NCBI GenBank assembly: GCA_021737615.1
Contig: JAIPDR010000008.1
Coordinates: 1 to 36,764 of the forward strand
From: Desulfohalobiaceae bacterium
GTDB taxonomy: Bacteria; Desulfobacterota; Desulfovibrionia; Desulfovibrionales; Desulfothermaceae
DNA length: 36,764 nt
Direction: 5' to 3'
The position numbers and the translations under genes were made by a program. Below the pieces are notes generated by a model. That model searched no databases. It was not told the origin of the DNA and saw nothing but the letters and a program-made list of their open reading frames with translations. How positions within the stretch are numbered: the stretch's first letter is position 1; each line of letters begins with the position of its first letter. Below, piece after piece: positions 1 through 8,379 of the stretch.

Positions 1-191
1 CTGAGGAGGTGACTCAAAGTTTCTTTTTCGATCAAACTGGGCGTCTGCGGCCAGCGGCCGCGCTGACATAAAATCCGGGTTCAAATTAAACGCATTCTTT
101 TTTCTTGGCCCGCAAGCACGAACTTGAAACTGACTCGGTTTATCCGCTTTAGAAATGACTCGCCGGCTTATCATCGATTAGCTATACATTT
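1..191. other. Window edge, no gene seen
   Basis: This stretch lies downstream of the minus-strand diguanylate cyclase gene. I see no supported coding region. The only structure is a short inverted repeat near 49-63 (GCGGCC, 3-base spacer, GGCCGC), which has no T-run and is not a convincing terminator. Confidence 0.5.
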
Positions 192-1694
192 TTACCCGTA
201 GGTATTCTTGACCCTGCCCTCGGCATCGAGTTCCAGGCAGGCGATCCGGTTTTTACCCATATTTTTGGCCCGGTAAAGGGCCTTGTCCACGGCATTGAGC
301 ATGACTTCCCGGGGAGGGCTGTTCAAGCCAAGCATGGACGGCATAGAGGCCGCACCCACGCTCACAGTGACTATGTCGGTGTTGACGGCCTGCTCGTGCG
401 GAATTTTCAGGGCTGCTATGTCAAAACGTATTTTTTCGGCTACCCTGGCCGCTCCGCTGTAGTCCGTGTCCGGGAGGATGGCCAGAAACTCCTCACCGCC
501 ATAACGGCAGACGATATCCGCGGATCGACTCACCGCCTGTTTCAGGGTTTCGGCCACTTTCTTCAGGCACTGGTCACCGCTCATATGCCCGTAGGTGTCG
601 TTGTATAATTTAAAAAAATCGATATCCACCATGACCAAAGAAAGTTGCTGGGCCGCCCGTGTGGCCCTCTGCCATTCTCTTTGGAAAACCTTGTCAAAGA
701 GGCGCCTGTTGGCCAGACCGGTCAAATCGTCATGTTCCGAGCTGATTTCCAGCAGCCTGTTGTTCTTTTGCAGGGTTTCCTCGGCCAGTTTCTGTTCGGT
801 GATATCCAGGGCCGAACAGACGACGAACTCAACATTGCCGGCGTCATCGAACTGCGGGGTCTTGGTCAGCCGCAGCAATCGCTTCTCATTGCCGCTGTTG
901 GGGAACCACTCTTCAAACTCCAGCTCCTTTTTTCGTGCCTGGACCTGCTTGTTCTGGGCCACCCTGCGCCTGGCCGCATCTCCGGGCAGGATATCCTGCA
1001 GTCTTTGATATTCGATCTCCTCGGCCCGGTGACCAAGGAATTCGGCGTGAGCCCTGTTCACCTGACCATAGGTTTCGTTGTCCTGCATATACCAGACCTG
1101 GATCTGGATGTTGTCCAAGAGGAGCCTGAGTTCTTTCGACTGCCAGCGCTGGGCCATTTCGGAACGTACATAATCCGGCATGAGCCGGTATTCCTCTATC
1201 TTCGAGCTCAGGAGCTCTTCGTTTCTCTTCTGCCGGGAGACATCGATGATGACGGCAAAGACTACCATCTTTCCCCGGTACTTGACCGGAGCCGCCTTGA
1301 CTTCCACATCACGGATTTCACCGCAGTACAATTGATGCTTGTCGGAAAACCCCTTGCACCAGCCATTCTTGGCTCGATAAAGATCCTTGCGGAGCTGATC
1401 TTCGGTCAAGAGGCTCAAATCCCAGAACTTCATCCTGGAAAAATCATCCCGGCGGTAGCCATAGAAGTGGAGCGCTTCCTGATTGAAATTGCTGATTGCT
1501 CCGGAGACTGGATCCAGAAGGAGTTTAACGGTCTCATTGCTGAAAAAAATCCAATGATTGGACTCTTCACGCTCTTTCCAGTCCTGCTGCAACTCCTGGC
1601 AGCGCCTTCTTAACCTGGCGTTTTGTTCCAGAAGTTCCTGACGGGTTGGCTTGGGAGAGACGGTTTCTTCCAGGGTCTTCGCCTGATCGGCCAT
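192..1694 (-). CDS. PAS-PAS-GGDEF diguanylate cyclase
   Basis: Predicted diguanylate cyclase making the second messenger c-di-GMP from two GTP. The order is a short N-terminal coiled coil (about 15-45), two PAS sensor modules (about 47-155 and 190-305), a linker helix, and a C-terminal GGDEF domain (about 325-490). The active-site motif is GGEEF at residues 399-403, and the product-inhibition I-site RxxD (R390-S-A-D393) sits five residues before it. Both catalysis and feedback inhibition therefore look intact. No membrane segment or signal peptide is visible, so it is probably cytosolic with PAS-sensed input. The ATG at 1694 follows an AAAGGA ribosome site. It is last in the minus-strand EPS/exosortase series, 315 bp after the deacetylase, so co-transcription is uncertain. 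Its signal could feed the PilZ protein encoded at 12757-13893. Confidence 0.9.
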   Translation of the reverse strand: MADQAKTLEETVSPKPTRQELLEQNARLRRRCQELQQDWKEREESNHWIFFSNETVKLLLDPVSGAISNFNQEALHFYGYRRDDFSRMKFWDLSLLTEDQLRKDLYRAKNGWCKGFSDKHQLYCGEIRDVEVKAAPVKYRGKMVVFAVIIDVSRQKRNEELLSSKIEEYRLMPDYVRSEMAQRWQSKELRLLLDNIQIQVWYMQDNETYGQVNRAHAEFLGHRAEEIEYQRLQDILPGDAARRRVAQNKQVQARKKELEFEEWFPNSGNEKRLLRLTKTPQFDDAGNVEFVVCSALDITEQKLAEETLQKNNRLLEISSEHDDLTGLANRRLFDKVFQREWQRATRAAQQLSLVMVDIDFFKLYNDTYGHMSGDQCLKKVAETLKQAVSRSADIVCRYGGEEFLAILPDTDYSGAARVAEKIRFDIAALKIPHEQAVNTDIVTVSVGAASMPSMLGLNSPPREVMLNAVDKALYRAKNMGKNRIACLELDAEGRVKNTYG

Positions 1695-1772
1695 GGAGCT
1701 TCCTTTGGTCTCAGATGAAAGAGTTCTATTTCTATATGGATTATGAAAGTATCGTGAGCCTGTGGTTTATAA

Positions 1773-2003
1773 AGCCTGGGGCCTATACCGGCCGTCGGAT
1801 CGAATTCCATATCGAATGACCGCAGGCAAAAACCCGGCCTATGGGATCTTTCTTGCAAAAAGTACCTGGAAAAACAGTACTTGATTGTGCGGCAATGTCA
1901 AGAACAAGGCTTTGTTGTCTTTGTCCCCAAGGCAGGTATGGTCAGGCCCTGCTTTCCAGTTACCGGCCGGTGGTACAACACCGCTGGGTTAGCAAGGGCA
2001 TGA
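1773..2003 (+). pseudogene. Possible remnant of a NusG/RfaH-type (NGN) antiterminator
   Basis: An open frame of about 76 codons without a convincing start codon lies between the diguanylate cyclase and deacetylase genes, on the opposite strand. Its translation contains a Trp, then Lys-Lys, then Glu and Gln, ending in QCQEQGFVVFVPK. That spacing resembles the start of the NGN domain of NusG paralogues (W...K...E...L..QG..VF.P). The frame then stops soon after without the rest of NGN or a KOW domain. NusG paralogues commonly sit at EPS loci, which fits the setting. The stretch may equally be chance; this is pattern matching by eye only. Confidence 0.25.
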
Positions 2004-2009
2004 GGCAGG

Positions 2010-2936
2010 TTAGTTCCGGGAAACAAGCCGGTTCATCACCGCTTCGAGATAGTCTGAACACGAGACGAAGCGGCAAAAGGAAAACGATTTTACGAGCCGC
2101 TCAAGCTTGGCTCCTGTTTTGTCCAGGTTGACGTAATGCCTGAAGCCTAACTGCCAGGAAGCCTCTTTGACCCGCGGCTGCTCCGGATCGAACTCCCAGG
2201 GATGCAAATACAATGCATAGGCCCCATCCGTATTCAATATCCTTCTTACCCCCCTGACAAAGAGAAAAGACGGGATCAATCGGAAATATCCGCCGCCGCC
2301 CCAGGGAATGACTTTTTGCCCCAGACTCAGGTTGCTGAGCGGGAGTTCAAAAAAACCATCTCTGCATTGGATGGCGATTCCGTTCACGGAGGCACTGTTT
2401 CGGAAATCGACTTTGCCGTATCTGTGATGCAGGGCAAAGGAATTGTAGCTCGAGTCATATCGGTAGGCCGCCTTGTGAATCCGCTCCAGGACAGATTCAT
2501 TCACGGAAAAACTCGGGGCTCTGTAGCCGAGAACCTCCTGACCGCAGCAATCCTCCAAAAGAGCCTTGCTCTCGCGCAGGTCCAGATCGAGATCTGAACA
2601 ACTCATGTCGGAACAGAGTAAATGACTGTTCCCATGGGAAGCCACTTCATGACCCCTTTTCCGGATTTCCCTGACCAGTTCCGGACAGCGCCGGGCAACC
2701 CAGCCGAGCACGAAGAAGGTGGCCCGGATTTGATTGCGGTTGGCATAGGGTGTTGTATCTGGAGACAAGTCAGACTGCAGGCTGCAGGAGAGTTCATCAA
2801 GGCAATCCAGGACGCGGTGAGTGGACTTCTCCACTCGAAGCTCCCGTTCGTGCCAGGTTGCAGGTGGATTCCAGGGCCTTAAGTTTTCGACCTGAAACCA
2901 GTCCTCCACGTCTATGGTCAGCAGGATATGTTGCAT
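2010..2936 (-). CDS. Exosortase-system polysaccharide deacetylase (NodB fold, DUF3473 type)
   Basis: Predicted carbohydrate de-N-acetylase of the polysaccharide deacetylase (NodB, CE4) family, in the subfamily that accompanies PEP-CTERM/exosortase EPS loci. The N-terminus carries the TIDVEDWF metal-binding motif (residues 8-15). It is followed by the ATFFVLGW strand, the HEVASHGNSH motif with the metal-binding His residues, and the GYRAPSFS motif. The C-terminal third has the YLHPWEFD signature typical of the DUF3473-containing group. There is no obvious signal peptide, so it may act on cytoplasmic-side lipid-linked sugar or leave by another route. It follows the exosortase gene in the same direction after 206 bp. 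Length (308 residues) is normal. Confidence 0.9.
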   Translation of the reverse strand: MQHILLTIDVEDWFQVENLRPWNPPATWHERELRVEKSTHRVLDCLDELSCSLQSDLSPDTTPYANRNQIRATFFVLGWVARRCPELVREIRKRGHEVASHGNSHLLCSDMSCSDLDLDLRESKALLEDCCGQEVLGYRAPSFSVNESVLERIHKAAYRYDSSYNSFALHHRYGKVDFRNSASVNGIAIQCRDGFFELPLSNLSLGQKVIPWGGGGYFRLIPSFLFVRGVRRILNTDGAYALYLHPWEFDPEQPRVKEASWQLGFRHYVNLDKTGAKLERLVKSFSFCRFVSCSDYLEAVMNRLVSRN

Positions 2937-3014
2937 ATTAGCAGAAAGAATTTATACCACCCGCTCGAAGACTCGCTCGCGCTCACGGCGGGGCACGGCC
3001 TAAGAACTGGTTTT

Positions 3015-3110
3015 TTCGCCGCAGGCGAAGCAAGTGGCAGGGTGATCTGGCCGCAGGCCAGAGCGCACTGCCTTCTTTCCGGCGCCGTGTATCGCCGTGG
3101 TCGCCGTGGT
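3015..3110. repeat. Two GCA-loop mini-hairpins and a 9-bp tandem repeat
   Basis: The 206-bp gap between the exosortase and deacetylase genes holds two small perfect hairpins with the same three-base loop: TTCGCC-GCA-GGCGAA at 3015-3029 and TCTGGCC-GCA-GGCCAGA at 3046-3062. About 30 bp further on, CGCCGTGGT is repeated twice in tandem. Neither hairpin has a T-run in the direction of transcription, so they are not classic intrinsic terminators. They could influence mRNA processing between the two genes. Confidence 0.5.
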
Positions 3111-3142
3111 TAATACCCTTGTTTTTTTCTTACTTTTGACAT

Positions 3143-4021
3143 TCACTCACGGTGTTTCGCGTTGGGGGAACCAATTCTGCCAAGCACCGCATTCACGCCG
3201 AGGAGCATGACCAGGCCGAGCACGAAGACGATCCAGCCGGAAAAGTCGTGTATGAAGCCGTGGGCCACGCTGGCTCCGTAATGCCGGGCCAGAAAAGCCG
3301 TCCCGGTGAGGCGGAAGATGTTGCCTAACAGGGCGATGGGGGCCCCGGCCAGAAAAAGGATCCACTTTCTGCCCGCAGAGAGATCGGAAACAAAGGCCAG
3401 GAATGCACTCAAGGCCAGAAGGGTGGTCAGGGAGCGAAGTCCCGAGCAGGCATCCGCAACCTGAAGGGTGATGTTGGGCAGGGTCAGGATATTGCCCTCG
3501 CGCAAAATGGTCAGTCCCAGGCCTGAAACCAGATCGGCGGAGACCTTGGAGGCGAGTAAAGCCAGGGGAACGGCCAGTCTGTTCCAGATTATATCCGGCA
3601 AAGGGATCATGAAGACCAGGTAGAGTATCGGAACCAGACTCAATGCAGCTACCCGCCAACCCCAGAGATAGAGAACGCTGCCTATGAGAACCATGATCAT
3701 GGAAGTGCCCTGGAGGAAGTACTCACTGCCCACCCAGGCCGCGAAAAACTGCATGAGACCTAGTAGAATAAGCCCCAGGCCAATACTCGACGGCTTTTTG
3801 ACTGCCTGCTGCAGCCCCTCCCGCCGGGACCAAATCATGAATCCGGCCAGAAACGGGATGAAATAGCCGTGGGAGTAGTTCGGATCCCCGTTCCAGTCGC
3901 GGATAAGTTTTTTAATAACCGGAAAATAAAGGACGCAAAAGGATGCAGCCGGAAGAAGATAGAAGAGCAGGAGGCTTGACTGCATGGTCTTGCTCTGCTG
4001 CGTATGTGTCTGTTCATTCAT
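3143..4021 (-). CDS. Exosortase (PEP-CTERM sorting transpeptidase-like membrane protease)
   Basis: Multi-pass inner-membrane exosortase, the proposed sorting enzyme for PEP-CTERM proteins. About eight hydrophobic segments span the protein after the NYSHGYFIPF motif typical of the N-terminal region. The three conserved catalytic positions are visible: Cys in ADACSGLRSL (C192), Arg in NIFRLTGTA (R237) and His in HDFSGWIVF (H258), numbered from the ATG at 4021. An upstream in-frame GTG at 4063 would add 14 residues; neither start has a good ribosome site. The EpsI domain is separate here and encoded immediately upstream rather than fused. The likely substrate is the PEP-CTERM protein at 19452-20318, whose IPEPATMLLFG tail suits an XrtA-like enzyme, though the exact exosortase subtype cannot be fixed by eye. 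Confidence 0.93.
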   Translation of the reverse strand: MNEQTHTQQSKTMQSSLLLFYLLPAASFCVLYFPVIKKLIRDWNGDPNYSHGYFIPFLAGFMIWSRREGLQQAVKKPSSIGLGLILLGLMQFFAAWVGSEYFLQGTSMIMVLIGSVLYLWGWRVAALSLVPILYLVFMIPLPDIIWNRLAVPLALLASKVSADLVSGLGLTILREGNILTLPNITLQVADACSGLRSLTTLLALSAFLAFVSDLSAGRKWILFLAGAPIALLGNIFRLTGTAFLARHYGASVAHGFIHDFSGWIVFVLGLVMLLGVNAVLGRIGSPNAKHRE

Positions 4022-4138
4022 AAGATATTGACTACGGTTCAAGATAATACGCTTGTCCACCACTGCTCACGGGGATGAGCATAAAATAGGCAGGGAAACC
4101 CTGCCCGGTGATCTTGATCAAATTGTTCGGTCCAGGCC

Positions 4139-4789
4139 TTACCCAGGCAGATATTCCCGCAGCATCGGAAGGAGCCGGCTTGCGAAATCCTTGAGCATGG
4201 CTTCTTCTTTTTGAATGTCCTGGCCCGTATTGATAGCCACCAGCCGTATAAAAGCGCCGTCTGTTCTGTTTTTGAAAATCGAATCAATGACCCGGTAAAT
4301 CCTCTCCAGATATTCGTTGTGCAGGATTCTGCCCCGGCACTGGTACCAATACAGAGATACCTTTTTCTCCGCGCCCTTTTGAAGCAAAAGACGGTTCACG
4401 GTCGGCTCTTCTGATGAACCGGGAATCTTCAGAGGCAGCGGCTTGGTGTTGGCGATTTCCCAGCCTGACCCGGGCATGCAGTTCAAAGGGGAATGGTAGC
4501 CTTTGCTCCGGTCTGTGCGGGAGAAATAACTCACATAGACATTGATGGCCTGACCCTGGTCGTCTTTATAGTTCCTGAAGATATAATCATCCACCCCGAG
4601 CAGATCCACGATGTCCGCACCCATGGCCTGCGTCTCCGCCATCCGCCAGGAACCGATTCTACCGGGGATTCGGTCCAGGGTAATGGAAATCGGAGTTACG
4701 GCGTCCCTGGCAAAGCCATTGATCAACCCTGCGAACGACAAAAACAGTACGGCCAGAATCGTCGCTCTTAGTTTGGGAATCTGCAGCAT
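4139..4789 (-). CDS. epsI: EpsI family exosortase-associated protein (DUF3485)
   Basis: EpsI-type partner of exosortase; its biochemical role is not established. An N-terminal membrane anchor or signal segment (about residues 8-27) precedes a periplasmic domain carrying the family motif HSPLNCMPGSGWE and, later, a VSLYWYQCRGR segment. At 216 residues it is the usual length for a free-standing EpsI. It is encoded 16 bp after the beta-barrel gene and just before exosortase, so the three genes probably share a transcript. In other lineages this domain is fused to the C-terminus of exosortase, which supports a shared function at the membrane. Confidence 0.9.
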   Translation of the reverse strand: MLQIPKLRATILAVLFLSFAGLINGFARDAVTPISITLDRIPGRIGSWRMAETQAMGADIVDLLGVDDYIFRNYKDDQGQAINVYVSYFSRTDRSKGYHSPLNCMPGSGWEIANTKPLPLKIPGSSEEPTVNRLLLQKGAEKKVSLYWYQCRGRILHNEYLERIYRVIDSIFKNRTDGAFIRLVAINTGQDIQKEEAMLKDFASRLLPMLREYLPG

Positions 4790-4805
4790 GTGATTGTCTT
4801 GTTGT

Positions 4806-6122
4806 TTATTTGAAAAGAAAGGGTTTCGGGTGCAGGGACAGACTGAGTATTATCCTGTTTTCCTTGTATTCGCGGCGCTCCAGGTTTGAATCGACTATCC
4901 GATAGGTATCCTCCAGGCTCAGGACCGCCCATTCGCGCATCACCCAGTGCAGCGCGCCCTGAAAGGACCAGATGTCGTCCTCCCGGTTGTTTCGATCCGT
5001 GTACTCGTTTCGTCTGAAAATCACGGAAACATCACTGTCCAGACGCCTGCTCAGGGCGTGGGTAAGCCTGGCTCTGCCTTCATAATATTTGGTGAATCCA
5101 AGGTTCTCAGCCCCGAAATAAGTCTGTTCATAACCCGACCCTCCGGTGAATCTGATGGAGGTTCTGCGGCTGATGTCCCAGCCCTTGCTCAGATCGGCCT
5201 TTATGTATAAACCAGAGTTACTCCCGCTTTGCTCCCTGTCCCTAATATAGTAGCCGAGACCCAGGCCGAGATTCGTGTCTTCGGCAAACCTCCAGGCAAT
5301 CCCCAGCGAAGGATCGTAAACCTGGTAATCCTCAGTCTCTCCCGTGTGATCCAGCACAGTGTGGGTGTATTGGGCATAGCCGTCAAAAAATTTAGTGAAA
5401 TTGCGAACCACCCGCACACTCCCGGTCCACCTGTTGAAGGTATCCGTGTCCTTTTCAAACTCTCCGCGGGTGTATCTGGTTGACATGGTGAGCCCCAACT
5501 GAGGGGTCAACCAGTGGCTCACGTTGAAATACGGGGAATGTTCCCGGCTGTCCTCCACCCTCGGGCTCTGGTCCCAGAGGCGGTAGAACCTGTACCCGAA
5601 GTTCAGGTTGTCCTTTTTCCCAAAACGGTGGCTCAGATTAATGGTAGCAGCGTTCGAGGAGTGGGGCTCCCGATTCCGGCGGATAGTATAATCCAGTCTC
5701 TGATCCTCTGCCTGATCCGGGAATCTCAAGCGATAGTTCTCGGGGTCGTATGGCTTTTCGGTCCTGACAAAGGAATCTCTGACCGTCAGTACGGTTTGCT
5801 TGGCAACCTGGGCCCGATAGTTCAGATCGGCTGAATGCCGGACGGTATTGTTCTCCTCCCGGTCTGCATAATAGACAAATCCTGGGGAATAGCTCAAGTA
5901 CAGGTCCTGGGTCTTGCCCACCAGGTCCAGGGTGAGCCTCGGAGAGATGGCCGTGATCCATTCCGATTCCTCGTCATCTTCTGTAAGGCCCACGTTGTCC
6001 GTGTATTCCTCGCTGACGGTCAGACCGGGTCTCAAATAGACCTGCATCCTGGCCCAGGAGTACTGCACATCAACGAAGAGCAAACAACACAGAACAGTCA
6101 GAAAAAAATATACTGAATACAT
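4806..6122 (-). CDS. Exosortase/EPS-associated outer-membrane beta-barrel protein
   Basis: Predicted outer-membrane barrel of the kind found in PEP-CTERM EPS loci (putative beta-barrel porin/EpsL-like group). The ATG at 6122 gives a good signal peptide ending near SWA; an upstream in-frame GTG at 6173 adds 17 polar residues and is less likely. The mature protein is made of many alternating amphipathic strands with aromatic girdle residues and periodic charged turns, from RPGLTVSEEYTDNV onward. It probably helps EPS pass or attach to the outer membrane, which is inference from context. It ends in F-K rather than the usual terminal Phe. Upstream lies a 198-bp gap separating it from the export-protein gene, where a separate promoter could sit. 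Confidence 0.82.
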   Translation of the reverse strand: MYSVYFFLTVLCCLLFVDVQYSWARMQVYLRPGLTVSEEYTDNVGLTEDDEESEWITAISPRLTLDLVGKTQDLYLSYSPGFVYYADREENNTVRHSADLNYRAQVAKQTVLTVRDSFVRTEKPYDPENYRLRFPDQAEDQRLDYTIRRNREPHSSNAATINLSHRFGKKDNLNFGYRFYRLWDQSPRVEDSREHSPYFNVSHWLTPQLGLTMSTRYTRGEFEKDTDTFNRWTGSVRVVRNFTKFFDGYAQYTHTVLDHTGETEDYQVYDPSLGIAWRFAEDTNLGLGLGYYIRDREQSGSNSGLYIKADLSKGWDISRRTSIRFTGGSGYEQTYFGAENLGFTKYYEGRARLTHALSRRLDSDVSVIFRRNEYTDRNNREDDIWSFQGALHWVMREWAVLSLEDTYRIVDSNLERREYKENRIILSLSLHPKPFLFK

Positions 6123-6320
6123 AATGGTCCCTGGTTTATAGTTTGTCTTGGTTCTTTGATCTTTGATATCCACAATTCTCTTTTTCTTTCGTCAAATACT
6201 CAAAGCAGCTTTTTGCCATGTCTCCGGGCCAAAGAGGTTACAGCCTGAAGGTCAGCGACAACAGCAACCAATACATCTCCTATAAACCAACAACCGTCAA
6301 TAATCAACCCCTTTTCAACA

Positions 6321-6884
6321 TCAAGGCACAATGATGGCATCGTCTTTTTGCAGAATAATATTCTGATCTGAAGATTTTCCCGCTATTATCTTGTCAAAAT
6401 CGATAAAGATCCGCTTATCGCCTTCCGGGCTTCTCCGCAAGAGGATAATCTCATCCCTGTCAGCCCATTCCGTGAATCCTCCGACCTGGGAGATGGCCTG
6501 GACAAGAGTGAGCTCTTTTTGCAAAGGATATGCCCCGGTATTTGCGACCTCACCAATGACGTAAAATTGCTGGCTTATCTGGGAATCTACGATTACCGTC
6601 ACTTCCGGACTTTCGATATACTGGGAAAGGACTTCTTCAATCTCGGCTTTCAGTTCCATCGGGCTCCTCCCGGCAGCCTGGATGTCGTTCACAAGGGGCA
6701 AAGAAATCCTCCCGTCAACCCTTACTTTCAGCTTCCGGGTCAGGTTCTCCTCTTTCCAGACGTTGACTTCCAGGACATCACCCTTGCCGATCAGGTATTC
6801 CTCCGCCTTGAGAGCGGTGCCGGCCAATCCCAGGGTACAGTAGACCAAAAAAACAATAATTGCTTTCAAAATAAAGTGATGCAT
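6321..6884 (-). CDS. Wza-type polysaccharide export protein (Poly_export plus SLBB)
   Basis: Outer-membrane or periplasmic polysaccharide export protein of the Wza family, in the short form seen in exosortase loci. A signal peptide (about 1-27, ending ALKA) is followed by the Poly_export domain beginning YLIGKGDVLEVNVWKEENL and then an SLBB repeat containing FYVIGEVANTGAYPL and ISQVGGFTEWADRDEI. No lipobox cysteine is placed correctly, so unlike Escherichia coli Wza this seems not to be a lipoprotein; the short length (187 residues) also implies no C-terminal amphipathic helix barrel. The ATG at 6884 has a GGAGG ribosome site. The sugar transferase gene lies just upstream. Confidence 0.9.
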   Translation of the reverse strand: MHHFILKAIIVFLVYCTLGLAGTALKAEEYLIGKGDVLEVNVWKEENLTRKLKVRVDGRISLPLVNDIQAAGRSPMELKAEIEEVLSQYIESPEVTVIVDSQISQQFYVIGEVANTGAYPLQKELTLVQAISQVGGFTEWADRDEIILLRRSPEGDKRIFIDFDKIIAGKSSDQNIILQKDDAIIVP

Positions 6885-6957
6885 ACAGTGCCTCCATTAA
6901 CATCGGTTATCAAGTAGAGTCGTAAGTCGGTGAGTCAGCAGGCAAACCAAATCCTCA

Positions 6958-8352
6958 TCACCTCGCCCCGCCGCTGAACAAGACAGCCTTGACTGTCTTC
7001 AGAACGATAAACAGATCAAAATACAAGGAAAAATTTTTGATATAAAACAGGTCGTATTCCAATTTTCGCAAGGCATCCTTTTCCGAGCCGCCATAGCCGT
7101 AATTGACCTGGGCCCAGCCCGTGATTCCCGGTTTGAGCGAATGACGCTCCCCGTAATAAGGCAAAGTATTTGTCAGCTGTTCGACGAATTCCGGCCTCTC
7201 CGGCCTGGGGCCGACAAAACTCATTTCTCCCTTGAGGACATTCCAGAACTGAGGAATCTCGTCAAGGCGGAACTTGCGCAAGACTTTGCCCACACCGGTT
7301 GTCCTGGGGTCGTTTTCACTGGCCCAAACCGCTCCGGTACCGCCTTCTGCGTCATGACGCATGGTCCTGAATTTGACCATGCTAAACAGCCTCCCTTTCT
7401 CGCCTACCCGTTCCTGAACAAAAAAGACCGGTCCGGGAGAAGACAGCCTGACTGCCGCAGCTATAAAGAACATTACCGGAGAAAACAGCATAAGCCCGAA
7501 CAGGGATGAGGCGATATCGCACCCCCTTTTGCAGAACAAACCCAGTTTGTGCCTGTTGAAGCCGTCGGAGAAGATCAGCCAGCTGGGTGTGGTTTTGGTT
7601 GCCAGGATCTTTCCGCTCAAATGTTCGTAAAAGGACACCCCGTCCAGTATCCTGATCCCCTGCATCTTGCACTCCAGCAGGTTTTTGACCGGCGATTTGC
7701 CCCGCTTTTCCTCCAAAGCCATAATGATCTTACGAACCCCCAAGCGGTATGCCTCTGAACAGATCAGGTCATAGTCATTGTAAAGGCCGGCCTCTATTTC
7801 CTGGGCCAGACCGGAATCTCCGGGATTGGAAAAGACAGCTTCTATGGTGTATCCGGAATCGAAACTTTTTCTTACTTCCTGGGCTATCATTTTGGCCAGG
7901 TTGCTGTCCCCGATCATAAAAATTTTCTCGTTCATCAGTTGCCTTTGACAAAAAGCGAAATAGCCGATCCTCCAGGAAACCAGAAACAACAACACCAGCA
8001 GCAGCCCGAAAAAAACAATGCCCTGTCCCAGAATCAGACTGGGAAAGAGGAAATAAAGTGCGGCCAAAATGATGCAGGCGCTCCCTATAGCCTGCACAAT
8101 TCTCAGAATCAGATCCGCTATCCTCAACCCCGACCCGAAAGAATAGAGATCATTGTAATACAGGCTCATCTGCAAAACAAAGGTGACAATCAGGATCCTC
8201 ATCCACAGACTCTTATCCAGCGGCTGCTCCGGAATCGTTCCCTGGTACATGAGGTATATGGCCCCATAAAGCCCCAGGAAGATCAAACAGGTCTCACCCA
8301 GCAAGAAAAGCAGACTCCTGATGGAGTAATATTTGTTAAATATTTTCAACAT
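6958..8352 (-). CDS. Initiating sugar-phosphate transferase (polyprenyl glycosylphosphotransferase)
   Basis: Predicted to start EPS repeat-unit synthesis by moving a sugar-1-phosphate from a nucleotide sugar onto undecaprenyl phosphate. The N-terminal half has four hydrophobic segments (about 10-120) and a CoA-binding/Rossmann-like domain (about 140-260). The C-terminal catalytic domain (about 270-464) opens with a membrane-entering helix after KRGCDIASS. It then shows SSPGPVFFVQERVGE, FSMVKFRTM, LRKFRLDEIPQFWNVLKGEMS and FVGPRPERP, the signatures of the WcaJ/WbaP family. The end AVLFSGGAR resembles the exosortase-linked EpsB subgroup. It is the only sugar-assembly transferase in the window, so the rest of the repeat-unit machinery must be elsewhere. 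Confidence 0.93.
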   Translation of the reverse strand: MLKIFNKYYSIRSLLFLLGETCLIFLGLYGAIYLMYQGTIPEQPLDKSLWMRILIVTFVLQMSLYYNDLYSFGSGLRIADLILRIVQAIGSACIILAALYFLFPSLILGQGIVFFGLLLVLLFLVSWRIGYFAFCQRQLMNEKIFMIGDSNLAKMIAQEVRKSFDSGYTIEAVFSNPGDSGLAQEIEAGLYNDYDLICSEAYRLGVRKIIMALEEKRGKSPVKNLLECKMQGIRILDGVSFYEHLSGKILATKTTPSWLIFSDGFNRHKLGLFCKRGCDIASSLFGLMLFSPVMFFIAAAVRLSSPGPVFFVQERVGEKGRLFSMVKFRTMRHDAEGGTGAVWASENDPRTTGVGKVLRKFRLDEIPQFWNVLKGEMSFVGPRPERPEFVEQLTNTLPYYGERHSLKPGITGWAQVNYGYGGSEKDALRKLEYDLFYIKNFSLYFDLFIVLKTVKAVLFSGGAR

Positions 8353-8379
8353 ATATTTAAGAAAGTTATAACAAGAGGA

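Noticed and set aside
645-1613. Open frame of 322 codons opposite the diguanylate cyclase
   Set aside because: It is the antisense shadow of a clear PAS-PAS-GGDEF gene; the translation has no recognisable domain and is typical of high-GC opposite-strand frames.
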